NCBI GenBank assembly: GCA_964593925.1
Contig: CAZQKM010000011.1
Coordinates: 1 to 64,000 of the forward strand
Direction: 5' to 3'
From: Oleidesulfovibrio sp964593925
GTDB lineage: Bacteria > Desulfobacterota > Desulfovibrionia > Desulfovibrionales > Desulfovibrionaceae
Length of the DNA: 64,000 bases
Within the stretch, counting starts at the first letter, position 1, and each line of letters opens with the position of its first letter. Of this stretch, positions 1-8,424 are shown piece after piece. A program made the position numbers and the translations under genes. Below the pieces are notes generated by a model. That model worked only from the letters and a program-made list of their open reading frames with translations, made no database searches and was not told the DNA's origin.

Positions 1-19
1 ATGCTCTGTTTGGAGGAAG

Positions 20-400
20 CTAACACATTTTTTTAAATTTGACGACACTATCTAGGTGGTTGTCCGCGTGAATAGAAGGCTTTACGGATTTCGGACGAGG
101 CCTCTTGTAGCCCGCCTGCGCCTTTAGGCCTGCTTGCTTCATCAGCCGAGCTACACGATTTTTTCCACAACGTTCTCCAATTTCGAAAAGGTCATCGTAG
201 ATTTTGCGGTAGCCGTAGACGCATCCGCTTTCTAGCCAAAATTGGTTGATTAGTCCCAGCAGCCGTTCATTTTCTCTTTGTCTTGGCGACTTGGGCTGCT
301 TGAGCCAGGCGTAAAAGCCGCTGCGATGTACATGCAGCATGCGGCACAAGTTGCGAACCGCGAACTCCTTTCCATGCGCCTGAATAAAGGCATACTTCAC
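20..400 (-). pseudogene. Truncated IS3 transposase OrfB (N-terminal part)
   Basis: About 126 codons of OrfB remain. They match the region before the integrase core, including the YGYRKIYDDL segment typical of the HTH_21 domain. Reading stops at TAG soon after residue 115, where intact relatives continue into the DDE catalytic domain of about 150 more residues. All catalytic acidic residues are therefore absent. A GTG start overlaps the orfA stop, but in life this frame would be entered by -1 frameshifting. Confidence 0.75.
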
Positions 401-675
401 AGGAGCTCTTTGGCGAAGTATGCAGTGGCCTTTTTTAGGATGTCTCGCTCTTCTGTTACCCGTTTTAATTCTGCCTTAAGGCGTTTGATTTCGGCCTGTT
501 GGCCATCAAACTGGGGAGTATGAACTATGCTATGCCCATATTTCTTTTTCCACGCATACAAGCTGTGGGTGCTGACTCCTAACCGCTGGGCGACTTCTTG
601 GACGGGATAGCCATGTTTAGTGATCTGTTTAACTGTTTCGATTTTGAATTCATCTGTGTAGCGTTTGTCGTGCAT
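397..675 (-). CDS. IS3-family transposase OrfA (helix-turn-helix)
   Basis: This 92-residue protein carries the DNA-binding half of an IS3-family transposase. Residues 1-55 form the helix-turn-helix (YTDEFKIETVKQ, then VSTHSLYAWKKKYG). Residues 60-92 form a leucine-rich helix (IKRLKAELKRVTEERDILKK) used for multimerisation. The ATG at 675 is chosen because AGGAG lies six bases upstream. Longer in-frame starts up to 882 lie outside the probable IS end. Its 3' end overlaps the orfB remnant, as in active IS3 elements. The partner catalytic region is lost, so the element cannot move by itself. Confidence 0.85.
   Translation of the reverse strand: MHDKRYTDEFKIETVKQITKHGYPVQEVAQRLGVSTHSLYAWKKKYGHSIVHTPQFDGQQAEIKRLKAELKRVTEERDILKKATAYFAKELL
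430..436 (-). promoter_or_regulatory. A AAA AAG ribosomal slippery heptamer
   Basis: On the minus strand the heptamer A AAA AAG sits in the orfA reading frame (codons CTA AAA AAG). It is the classical -1 frameshift site that makes the OrfAB fusion in IS3 elements. The orfB frame is exactly -1 relative to orfA, as expected. Confidence 0.7.
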
Positions 676-1176
676 CGTTTTCTCCTGAGGTCTCGTTTTC
701 ATAACCCAGGAGTGTCTACGAAACCAAGGGCGATTCATTTCACCATTCAGCCCATCGGGGTTATGGATGACCCATGGAAGGGCGGAAAGATCATTGTTGC
801 ATATGCCCCCAGCGCTGAGTATTCCTTTAATGCTGCTAGAAACAAGGAACTTACGTAGAAAGTTACAGCAAGCACCCCACAAAAATCATATGAGTTGAAA
901 CAGGACTCTCGAACTGCAAGAGAATTGAACATCGCAGGACTTCATGGAGGTATGGAGGTTGGCGATGTGCAAGATATCCTTGAGGATGGGCTTGGGCTGA
1001 AAACAACATTTGATAAAAACATAAAAGCCTTGAGGTCCTCCAGCAAGCTGCTTGTACAGGATTTCTTCCAGGCGCCCCTTACTCTTAACAGTAAGTTTGT
1101 CCCAGGATACAAATATCTTGAAGGATTCTTTGTGCAAACCGGTACTTCTTTCTTTGGCCTGGTCACCGATCTACTC

Positions 1177-1483
1177 ATTGAAGCAGGCTGTTGTGGGGCA
1201 AATAGCTTCCATTGAGGAAAAAGAAGCCATTGTGGAAGGGCTGATCAAAAAATTCGGCGAGCCGGACTTACGTAAAAAGAAAACAAACAGCCAAGTCTTT
1301 ACCTGGGGCAAAAGAGTCTCCAATGACAGGTCTAAGATGCCTATGGGTAAAGACTTTAAGCTGCCTGTTGCAGCAGTTGAAGCCCAGCTATACAACAACG
1401 GCAGCAGTATTCTTACCATTTTGATACTTACAGATGATTTGTACTTGGAAAAGACGGAAGTAACGATACAAACAGTCTACTAA
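1177..1483 (+). pseudogene. C-terminal fragment of an unrecognised protein
   Basis: From about 1180 this frame reads as ordinary protein (IEEKEAIVEGLIKKFGEPD, then QVFTWGKR) and ends at a stop at 1483, about 30 bases before the next gene. Upstream of 1180 the same frame turns low-complexity and unconvincing, with no ribosome site. The likeliest reading is the tail of a gene whose 5' part was lost or frameshifted near the IS element. The alternating charged and hydrophobic pattern resembles small secreted or lipoprotein domains, but I do not recognise the family. Confidence 0.35.
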
Positions 1484-1516
1484 CATATAACAATAGCCTA
1501 CACAGGAAATATATTG

Positions 1517-1840
1517 ATGAAAAACCTTACTATTGTAACCATACTTTTAGTAATAGCCCTTTCCCTTGCCGGCTGTGGTAGTGGACCTTCTGACAGTCAA
1601 GTAGATACCGCCATCAAAAACACCTTGAAAAATGTGGAGAATGCGACCAATGGCTTTATTAAAAACGAAGTCAAAAGCCTTAAAGTCGGCAATAAAACAA
1701 AAATTAATGATAGAGATACATATATTGTTGAAGTAACAATAACCCTTGCCACAAAATCCGGTGGCCATGAGCGCGAAGTCAATCACTCCAAAGAAATCAA
1801 AATGCAAGAAATTAACGGAGAATGGGTTGTTTTAGAGTAG
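1517..1840 (+). CDS. Small secreted lipoprotein, function unknown
   Basis: This 107-residue protein begins with a lipoprotein signal peptide: KN, a hydrophobic core LTIVTILLVIALS, then the lipobox LAGC. The mature part would be lipid-anchored at Cys20 or so. The rest is a small charged domain with repeated Val/Thr strands (TYIVEVTITLATKSGG), like many envelope lipoproteins of about 100 residues. The ATG at 1517 is preferred over the TTG three bases earlier because AGGAAA lies at the right distance. It may once have been co-transcribed with the fragment upstream. No specific family is recognised. Confidence 0.75.
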   Translation: MKNLTIVTILLVIALSLAGCGSGPSDSQVDTAIKNTLKNVENATNGFIKNEVKSLKVGNKTKINDRDTYIVEVTITLATKSGGHEREVNHSKEIKMQEINGEWVVLE

Positions 1841-3026
1841 CGTAGCCGTTTTTGCCTTGCCCAACTGACTAGTAGGACTGCCAATGAAACTACGTGCTTT
1901 GCCTTCTTGATCCGAACAAGTTGTTGCTTGCAGCGGCTCCCGCTCGTTTATATCTGCCTCTATACCACTACTGGGCATACTGAATATGGAGGGAGGCGCT
2001 GCCTGCTTCAATGCTGCGCGGTAAAAGTACTGGCAAGACTTGGACAATGCCCAGATTGCTGTAACAAAAACCACTTCATTTTGGAGGGGGTTAGATCTTT
2101 CCCGCGGATATGGTCGCACCTCTTCCGAGTAAAGCCTGCCTTGGGGTCGAGCTTGCATCTTCACGCTGTGCTCCTTCACGACACTGGCAAACAGGTCACC
2201 CTTGCTGATGCCGACAAACGAGTAGCTTGGGCCGCCTAGACAGGCCTGGGGCAATTAACCAACGTAATATGCTTGAGGTGCTGACAAGCGCTCCCCCCTT
2301 CTGCTGCTTCTTTCCAATATAAAAAAATCATGCATGCTGAAATGTCAGGGCACACCAAGGTGGAATCGCAGGCCGTAGCCCCCCCCGAAAAGTCTCAATA
2401 CTTTCGACAAAAAAACCTCAACTGTTACTCCCCTGCGACTACTGAAAGCATGGAGTACTGGGCTGACCAACCTGTACCAGATCGTCTGTATATGTAATCA
2501 GCTGCCTAGAGCCAAAGCTGTTTTGCAAAAACACCCTGTGACTTTTATTTCTTCATCTACAGATCACAACCAGATTTTTCAGTGCAGCCCTTTCCTCTTC
2601 AAGCAGTATTCCCCGGTGCAATTCTCTAGCCCCAGGGGAACATGCTCGAATACAAATCCATACCCTCAGCCATATAAAAATTTCCCGCCTATGGTACCCG
2701 CTTTGGGCTACCATAGGCCCATCGTTGTTTTTTCCATAACTACATGATATCCTAGCAAAAGCTCTAGTGGTTTGCGGCTTGTCTTCTTGCAAGGCAACCA
2801 TATATACAGCATAGCAACATACAGTAAACATTGACCGGAAGCTCACCCTTGCCCTTCCATGGGCACGCGTGCTATCCAACACCGCTCTTTTACACCCAGT
2901 GCATCCCCCCCGCAGACTGTTGACAAGGGGGCATTGCCTACCAATATAAATATAGTAACACTTCACAGAAAGATATCGCAGCTGCATCCTTATGGATACA
3001 AGCCAGCGCACCATAAAGGAGCCCTC
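1841..3026. other. Gene-poor stretch, no supported gene
   Basis: About 1.2 kb without a convincing gene. A 140-codon minus-strand frame (1832-2254) starts only with TTG, lacks a ribosome site and ends by abutting the lipoprotein stop. Part of it (VKMQARPQGRLYSEEVRPYP) looks protein-like, so it may be a decayed gene. Elsewhere I see only C-rich and A-rich patches. Confidence 0.5.
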
Positions 3027-3425
3027 ATGACAAAAACCAACACATATAGTAGACGAGCCCCCTCTGGAGCGGCCATAATCCATGATCTTTTGCACAGCGT
3101 ACCCCAAAATGATGATACTGCTGGCGACCTGAAACGCCTCATGCAGATACTGGGATATGCCGTGTCCATGACGCCCGCAGGCTTTCCGGCTTTCCAGCGG
3201 GTAGCCGAATACAAGGGCAAACCTGCCACCATATGGGTCATGACGCGCAACGAGCATGCATGCCCGACTTCGCTGATGACTCCTGTCTTTGTGGGTTTCT
3301 ACTCCATGGAGCCTCCTGTGGAAATGCTCAGCAGCAAAGAGTACCCCCATCTTTTGGAGTATTTGCGCGAACATCACAGCAGCGCCCTTGGCGCTTCGCA
3401 GGATACCACAGGTGCCGGAAACTAG
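3027..3425 (+). CDS. Conserved-looking hypothetical protein
   Basis: This 132-residue soluble protein was not recognised. AAGGAG six bases before the ATG at 3027 fixes the start. The N-terminus is basic and polar (TKTNTYSRRAPSGAA), followed by a helical segment (IIHDLLHSVPQND, DLKRLMQILGYAV) and a strand-rich middle (ATIWVMTRNEHACPTS) containing one cysteine. It lies 124 bases upstream of serS on the same strand and could share transcription with it. No signal peptide or membrane segment is visible. Confidence 0.7.
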   Translation: MTKTNTYSRRAPSGAAIIHDLLHSVPQNDDTAGDLKRLMQILGYAVSMTPAGFPAFQRVAEYKGKPATIWVMTRNEHACPTSLMTPVFVGFYSMEPPVEMLSSKEYPHLLEYLREHHSSALGASQDTTGAGN

Positions 3426-3549
3426 CAGCATAACGTGGCATACTACCCGACTGTCTTAATCGGACAGCCCACCACAGGACAGCGCCTGTTGACCCTCATC
3501 TGACTTGGGGCTATCCTTACTATACTATTTTTTGTCACAAGGAGGCTCC

Positions 3550-4833
3550 ATGCTCAGCCTTAAATTATTGCAAAATTCTCCTGAAGTGGTCGCCAGCGCC
3601 CTTGCCAAACGTCATTCCGATATTGATATTTCTCAATTCAGCACATTGGACCAACGTCGGAAAACCCTTGTGCAAGAGGTAGAGGCACTGAAAGGTGAGC
3701 GTAACAAGGCCTCTGCTGAAGTCGCCCGCATGAAGCGGGCTGGTGAAAATGCCGAAGAACGTATTTATGCACTGGGAGACCTCTCAAACCGTATCAAGGC
3801 TCTTGACACCGAAACCGAAGCGCTCAAGGCCGCAGTACAGGACCTGCTCATTTCCTTACCCAACACCCCCCACGACAGCGTCCCCTCGGGGCGTGATGAG
3901 CAGGACAATGTTTTGCTGCATACGTGGGGGCAAAAGCCTTCTTTCAACTTCACCCCCCGAAACCACTGGGAAATCGGCCCTGCTCTAGGGCTTGACTTTG
4001 AACGCGGTAGCCGCCTTGTGGGCAGCAGGTTTACTATTTTATGGCACTGGGCAGCCCGAATGGAGCGAGCGTTGACCGCCTTTTTCCTTGATGCACACAC
4101 ACAAGAGCATGGCTACAAAGAAGTCTTTCCCCCTGCTTTGGTTAATAGCCAGACCATGACAGGTACAGGCCAACTGCCCAAGTTTGAAGAGGACCTCTTC
4201 AAAATCCGAGACAGCGACTATTATCTAATCCCCACCGCTGAAGTTCCTTTGACAAACCTGCATAGTGGCGAAGTGCTCTCCGAAGAAGTATTGCCTCTGG
4301 CCTATACCGCTCAAACACAATGCTTCCGCTCCGAGGCGGGTAGTTATGGTAAGGACACCAAAGGACTTATCCGCCAGCACCAGTTTACCAAGGTCGAAAT
4401 GGTCCGCTTTGCCCACCCCGAGCAGTCATTTGACGAGCTTGAAACACTATGCGGGCATGCCGAGATACTCCTGCAAAAACTGGGGCTGCACTATCGTGTG
4501 GTGACTCTATGTGCAGGCGATATGGGCTTTGCTGCCGCAAAGACCTATGACCTTGAGGTCTGGCTCCCGGGCCAGGATACATACCGCGAAATTTCGTCAT
4601 GCTCTAACTGTACCGATTTTCAGGCACGACGCGCCAATATCCGTACCAAGCTGTCCGGGATGAAAAAACCGGTGTTTCTGCATACACTCAATGGTTCGGG
4701 GCTAGCCGTGGGACGGACGCTCATCGCTGTCTTGGAAAACTATCAGCAAGCAGACGGAAGCGTTGTTGTCCCCGAAGTACTACGCCCCTATATGGGTGGC
4801 ATTGAGCTGCTCACCCCCGATGGTCCCTTTTAG
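3550..4833 (+). CDS. serS: Seryl-tRNA synthetase
   Basis: This enzyme charges tRNA-Ser (and tRNA-Sec where present) with serine in the cytosol, using ATP. It is 427 residues, the usual length. Residues 1-100 form the tRNA-binding arm, with a long coiled coil rich in Lys/Glu (RRKTLVQEVEALKGERNKAS). The class II core follows: motif 1 region near YKEVFPPALVN, motif 2 in FRSEAGSYGKDTKGLIRQHQ, and motif 3 in NGSGLAVGRTLIAVLENYQ. The ATG at 3550 has AAGGAGG five bases upstream; an earlier in-frame start is poor. TATACT near 3519 could be its -10 element. Confidence 0.97.
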   Translation: MLSLKLLQNSPEVVASALAKRHSDIDISQFSTLDQRRKTLVQEVEALKGERNKASAEVARMKRAGENAEERIYALGDLSNRIKALDTETEALKAAVQDLLISLPNTPHDSVPSGRDEQDNVLLHTWGQKPSFNFTPRNHWEIGPALGLDFERGSRLVGSRFTILWHWAARMERALTAFFLDAHTQEHGYKEVFPPALVNSQTMTGTGQLPKFEEDLFKIRDSDYYLIPTAEVPLTNLHSGEVLSEEVLPLAYTAQTQCFRSEAGSYGKDTKGLIRQHQFTKVEMVRFAHPEQSFDELETLCGHAEILLQKLGLHYRVVTLCAGDMGFAAAKTYDLEVWLPGQDTYREISSCSNCTDFQARRANIRTKLSGMKKPVFLHTLNGSGLAVGRTLIAVLENYQQADGSVVVPEVLRPYMGGIELLTPDGPF

Positions 4834-4879
4834 GGCCGGGCAGCTACCCATATAAAGGCAATTTTTTACTATTTTTGCC

Positions 4880-4908
4880 TTGACAGCATACCCATTACAC
4901 CGTAGAAA
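4880..4908 (+). promoter_or_regulatory. Promoter of tRNA-Lys
   Basis: TTGACA at 4880-4885 and TAGAAA at 4903-4908 are separated by 17 bases. The tRNA begins 17 bases further on, a typical housekeeping sigma-70 arrangement. Confidence 0.7.
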
Positions 4909-4924
4909 TGCATTCTTTCGGTAT

Positions 4925-5000
4925 GGGGCGTTAACTCAGTCGGTAGAGTACCTGCCTTTTAAGCAGAGAGCCGCTGGTTCGAGTCCAGCACGCCCCACCA
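4925..5000 (+). tRNA. tRNA-Lys (anticodon TTT)
   Basis: A 76-base cloverleaf with acceptor stem GGGGCGT/ACGCCCC, D arm TAACTCAGTCGGTAGAGTA, anticodon loop CTTTTAA (anticodon TTT), T arm GCTGGTTCGAGTCCAGC and encoded CCA. The first pair of the anticodon stem (C27-A43) is a mismatch. A terminator follows directly. Confidence 0.97.
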
Positions 5001-5010
5001 GGTTACAAAA

Positions 5011-5035
5011 AAGCTGCCACAAGGTAGCTTTTTTT
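5011..5035 (+). terminator. Intrinsic terminator of tRNA-Lys
   Basis: Stem AAGCTGCC with GGTAGCTT (one G-T pair), loop ACAA, followed by a run of seven T residues. Confidence 0.85.
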
Positions 5036-5040
5036 ATTAT

Positions 5041-5759
5041 TGAAACCATGACACCCGGTCACGTTCCGCATTCTGCAGATACATTTCGCCAGAGTACCTG
5101 TTTTTGCTCCATATAACTCCTTCAATAAAACGTCGACTATCAACGCATGGCCTTGCCGGGGGTTCCTGCCTTGCCTGTCAAGGCATCCCGGTATCCGTTC
5201 CCACTGATGCTCTCTGGGGGCATGATCTCGTTGCACACCTTTCCCCGGTTGGGCAACTAAGCCATCAACCCAATCGACATATTGGCATGCTCCCAATAAC
5301 ACTGCATCACTCTCTAAAAAAGCTCAGACAGCATAGCTCATCAGGCAACCGTGCCCATCAAAGCAGACCTGTACGGTAGATACCGTCTGAACTACCCTAA
5401 CCAGGCAGCTTGCTCAGTTGATCTTACACCTGCTCCCAAAGACTTTTTCCCACTCCTTATCCCCAGTTTTGCTTGCCGCAACTCTCATACCCGGTATATT
5501 TCGTAGGCAAGCCCCTGCCTTACTCCTCTCCGAGCTTGGTCATCACACTTGGCTGTGAGGGACTCCAGCCTGTGTTGCCAGCAATCAACGTTGGCTCACA
5601 GATTTTCCGACATCAAGCCAACGGTTGCGAAAAGGCAAAACAATATGTATTTTATAAAAAATATACTTTTCCAGTAGTCGTATTTAAAAAATATCCGCAT
5701 ATTTTCCATGATGTTGCGGTGATATATATTTTGCCAGCCCTTGTAGGGAGTAGTACACC
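5041..5759. other. Non-coding stretch of about 700 bases
   Basis: Short frames on both strands overlap each other and none has a ribosome site or recognisable content. The last 120 bases before the acyltransferase gene are AT-rich and may hold its promoter. Confidence 0.5.
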
Positions 5760-7682
5760 ATGTCCCAAAGCCCCAGCTCCGGGCCTCCTGCACAAACCAT
5801 GCAACATGTTTGGGAGTCGTTTTCGCCTGCGACCCGCTTTTTTCTGGCTCCACTGGCCAAACCCTTGGCACATGCCTTGCGTTTGCCAACGCTGCTTTCC
5901 ATATACAAGCAAGTAGCCAATACCACAGGTGACCAGCCTCAGCCGTCGCCCCCCCCGCCATATGTTGTACGGCATTCCTTCAGTGCCTTGCAGTTGCCCG
6001 CTCTGGAAAGCTTTTCCGAAGGGATCATACGTAAGCCGCCCGCTGCATTCGCCCACGACGCACTCCAAGAGTTGGGCATCTCTCTTGATATAGTCACGGA
6101 AGAGGGGGCTAGCCTCCAAGCCCTGCACTCAGATTACCCCCTTGTGGTTGTGTCCAACCATCCATTTGGTGCGCTCGAAGGGCTAGCCCTTATGAGTACC
6201 CTGCTGCCCATACGCCCTGATACGCTGTTACTGGCAAACTACCTGCTACGCAGCATCCCCGAAATCCGTAATATTATATTGCCTGTCAATCCATTCTCTA
6301 CCAAAGAAGCCCGTCGCGAAAATATCAGTGCGTTGCGTAGTGCCATGGATCACCTGCGTCATGGCGGCTGTCTATGCGTATTCCCTGCGGGAGAAGTTTC
6401 GCACCTGCAAGTGCGACGACGTACCATCACAGATCCTGCATGGAACCATAACATTGCCGGCCTCATACGCCGTACCAATGCAGCCGTACTACCACTACAC
6501 TTTGAAGGACATAACAGTATACTTTTTCATCTGTTGGGGCTGTTGCATCCTGCTCTCCGCACCGCCATGTTGCCCTCGGAACTGCTGAAAAAACGTTCTT
6601 CTACAATACGCTTGCATGTAGGCCGCATCATCCCCCCTAACATTTTCCGCAACCTCTTAAGCGAAAAAGACATCATTGCCTATCTGCGAGCCCGCAGCTA
6701 CGGGTTATCGCAGCCGGGTGCAGGGCAACAAGCCGCGGCGCTTCCCGCCCCTGAATATCCACCTGTGGCACCTAGCCCTCAGCTTGATTCACTGCTTGCC
6801 GAAATCGACGCGCTGCCTGATACACAGATTCTTGTTCGAGAGAACGGCTACCTTGCCTTTGAGGCAGAGGCAGACCAAATTCCCAATTTTTTATACGAGA
6901 TCGGTAGACAGCGAGAACTCACCTTCCGCGAAGTAGGCGAAGGCAGTGGACAACCTCTGGATACCGACGACTATGATGCCCTCTATAACCACATTATTCT
7001 GTGGCACGAAAAAGACCAGCGCATTGCCGGTGCCTATCGTATAGGCCAGACAGGGCGTATCCTGCCCGAGCATGGCATCAAGGGACTTTACTCATCCACA
7101 CTGTTTCGCTTTAAACCCCGTTTTTTTGCCCAAGATACCAATGCATTGGAACTTGGGCGTGCTTTTGTAACCAAGCCATACCAACGTGACTATGCGCCGT
7201 TGATGCTGCTTTGGAAAGGCATCGCCCGTTTTGTACGCCAACGCCCGGGAGTACGCAGGCTGTTTGGCCCTGTAAGTGTCAGCCTTGAGTACAGCCCGTA
7301 TTCCCTCAACACACTTGCCCACTATCTACGGCTTCATCATCTTGACCGCCAGCTTGCAGGAATGGTCTCTGGGCGTAAGCCTCTCCGCTATAGAAAGGAC
7401 AAGCGGGCTCCGGGATCGCTTAACCTGCGTGACATGCACTTCAACGGGTTATGCAATCTGGTCAAGGATGTAGAAGGGGGACGTACGGTTCCCATACTCT
7501 TTAAGCACTACCTGAAGCTTGGCGGCAAGATAGGCGCGTTCCACGTGGACACCATTTTCAAAACCCTTGATGTCTTTTTGTGCATCGACCTTGCCTTTTC
7601 ACCGTATACCATGCTGCAACGCTACATGGGCAAAGAAGAGGCCGAGCGTTTCTTACGTGAATGTAGTGCTCAAAAACCATAG
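5760..7682 (+). CDS. Two-domain acyltransferase (PlsC-like plus OlsB-like GNAT)
   Basis: This 640-residue protein joins two lipid acyltransferase domains. Residues about 90-320 are PlsC-like: VVVSNHPFGALEGLAL is the catalytic His block, and CLCVFPAGEVS is the phosphate-binding block. Residues about 355-630 match the hemolysin/OlsB-type N-acyltransferase fold (LELGRAFVTKPYQRDY, LFGPVSVSLEYSP). In the family such pairs make amino-acid lipids such as ornithine or glycine lipids: one domain N-acylates the amino acid and the other O-acylates the product. Here the order is PlsC first, opposite to OlsF. The usual Asp of the His block is Glu. TAGGGAG precedes the ATG. It is likely membrane-associated; the substrate is unknown. 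Confidence 0.8.
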   Translation: MSQSPSSGPPAQTMQHVWESFSPATRFFLAPLAKPLAHALRLPTLLSIYKQVANTTGDQPQPSPPPPYVVRHSFSALQLPALESFSEGIIRKPPAAFAHDALQELGISLDIVTEEGASLQALHSDYPLVVVSNHPFGALEGLALMSTLLPIRPDTLLLANYLLRSIPEIRNIILPVNPFSTKEARRENISALRSAMDHLRHGGCLCVFPAGEVSHLQVRRRTITDPAWNHNIAGLIRRTNAAVLPLHFEGHNSILFHLLGLLHPALRTAMLPSELLKKRSSTIRLHVGRIIPPNIFRNLLSEKDIIAYLRARSYGLSQPGAGQQAAALPAPEYPPVAPSPQLDSLLAEIDALPDTQILVRENGYLAFEAEADQIPNFLYEIGRQRELTFREVGEGSGQPLDTDDYDALYNHIILWHEKDQRIAGAYRIGQTGRILPEHGIKGLYSSTLFRFKPRFFAQDTNALELGRAFVTKPYQRDYAPLMLLWKGIARFVRQRPGVRRLFGPVSVSLEYSPYSLNTLAHYLRLHHLDRQLAGMVSGRKPLRYRKDKRAPGSLNLRDMHFNGLCNLVKDVEGGRTVPILFKHYLKLGGKIGAFHVDTIFKTLDVFLCIDLAFSPYTMLQRYMGKEEAERFLRECSAQKP

Positions 7683-7806
7683 CTCCCAAAAGCTTACTCC
7701 CTACCCCTCGCTATTCTATACCATAAAGGTTCCAGGTCTTTCCTCATGGGCACTCCCTAAAAGATAGTCCCATGCCCTGGCAGCCTGCACAAGAACCCTT
7801 TTCAAA

Positions 7807-7852
7807 ATATTGCGCAACTTTTTGCACATCCCTTGTGCATAATATTGCACAA
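7807..7852. promoter_or_regulatory. Cluster of TTGCRCAA half-sites with a perfect palindrome
   Basis: TTGTGCA at 7833-7839 and TGCACAA at 7846-7852 form a perfect inverted repeat around TAATAT. ATTGCGCAA (7809-7817) and TTTGCACA (7821-7828) are further copies of the same half-site. The array looks like a binding site for a dimeric regulator. It lies between the acyltransferase stop and the 8 kb element. Confidence 0.45.
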
Positions 7853-7972
7853 ATATAACCTTCTGCCCCCAACGCCACTCATAATTCTTTGGGACGTGCT
7901 GTTTTTCCTCTTGGCACAAGATATGCTAATCTGACTACATAGACAGATAAAAATATTTACCCATATTTTCTT

Positions 7973-8155
7973 TTATGGGGTGTACAAAAATAATGAGCTT
8001 TTGTTAGTATAAGTTTTAACTCGGCCCCCTTTGCAGTAGGGGCATTGCCCCAACCCGGCGCGCCAAGGACAAGAGCAGACAGCACTCAAGTCCGGCAACT
8101 GTTTACTAATCGCGCATACTTCTCCGGTATAGGTTCCCTCCTCGCCTATGGCCAA
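7973..8155 (-). CDS. Possible small Cys-rich protein
   Basis: A 60-codon frame whose translation looks like real protein: IGEEGTYTGEVCAISKQLPD, then CSCPWRAGLGQCPYCKGG, a C-x-C-x8-C-x2-C pattern suggesting a small zinc or iron-sulfur knuckle. Against it, the only start is TTG, there is no ribosome site at a useful distance, and an in-frame stop lies 18 bases upstream. It could be a 5'-damaged gene. The same bases on the other strand can fold as an RNA (see the ncRNA entry). I do not recognise the family. Confidence 0.35.
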   Translation of the reverse strand: MAIGEEGTYTGEVCAISKQLPDLSAVCSCPWRAGLGQCPYCKGGRVKTYTNKSSLFLYTP

Positions 8156-8173
8156 AACGGGTAAAAAAGGGCC
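8023..8173 (+). ncRNA. Candidate structured RNA with CU-rich apical loop
   Basis: On the plus strand a nested set of helices can form. P1 is GGCCC(CC)TTT 8023-8032 with AAAGGGCC 8166-8173. P2 is ACCCG 8053-8057 with CGGGT 8158-8162. P3 is GCGCG 8058-8062 with CGCGC 8111-8115, enclosing GGAC/GTCC. A further hairpin, ATAGG 8129-8133 with CCTAT 8145-8149, has loop TTCCCTCCTCG. A strong terminator follows eight bases later. It does not match tmRNA, SRP RNA, RNase P RNA or any riboswitch I know. The competing explanation is the minus-strand ORF over the same bases. Confidence 0.3.
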
Positions 8174-8180
8174 TTAGCTT

Positions 8181-8219
8181 ACATGCCTCCGCCCCACTTG
8201 GCGCGGGGGCATGTGTTTT
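8181..8219 (+). terminator. Strong intrinsic terminator
   Basis: ACATGCCTCCGC (8181-8192) pairs with GCGGGGGCATGT (8203-8214), 12 pairs with one G-T, followed by GTTTT. No plus-strand gene ends within 490 bases upstream. It therefore ends either a long acyltransferase transcript or a separate RNA. Confidence 0.75.
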
Positions 8220-8424
8220 CTCCTCCCTACCCCTGTCTGCCACCCCCCTCGGTATGCTCCTCGCACTCTCCTGCCCAAAACCACAATGAGGTAAACACAG
8301 TTACCACATATCTAAGGACTCTCTGCTTGCCAGGGCCGTGCCTTGACAATATCAATGGCCTTTTTCTACATTGCATACCATACCTAGATCAACACGGCCG
8401 CAGACCGTATGAAGGAAGTACAGC

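Larger units (their letters stand above)
20..720 (-). mobile_element. IS3-family insertion sequence remnant
   Basis: The minus strand carries an IS3-type orfA followed by the N-terminal part of orfB in the -1 frame, with a slippery run between them. A likely left end lies just upstream of orfA near 700-720. The other end is missing: orfB stops after about 126 codons, before the integrase core. The sequence beyond about position 50 (a CGTCAAATTT-type stretch) does not mirror the left end, so the element is truncated, perhaps by another element that runs off the window. No target duplication can be assigned. Confidence 0.75.

Noticed and set aside
1832..2254. 140-codon minus-strand frame
   Set aside because: It has a TTG start without a ribosome site and an unrecognised, low-information translation. 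It is mentioned only as a possible decayed gene.
2553..3431. 292-codon minus-strand frame
   Set aside because: It lies antisense to the plus-strand gene at 3027-3425, which has a good ribosome site. Its translation is Cys/Arg/Tyr-rich and unlike a folded protein.
5003..5302. 99-codon minus-strand frame
   Set aside because: It overlaps the tRNA-Lys terminator and has no ribosome site or recognisable content.
7716..7919. 67-codon minus-strand frame after the acyltransferase gene
   Set aside because: It has only a TTG start, no ribosome site, and overlaps the palindrome cluster.
8023..8219. 6S RNA, tmRNA, SRP RNA or RNase P RNA
   Set aside because: None of the conserved blocks of these RNAs could be found, so the element was left unnamed.
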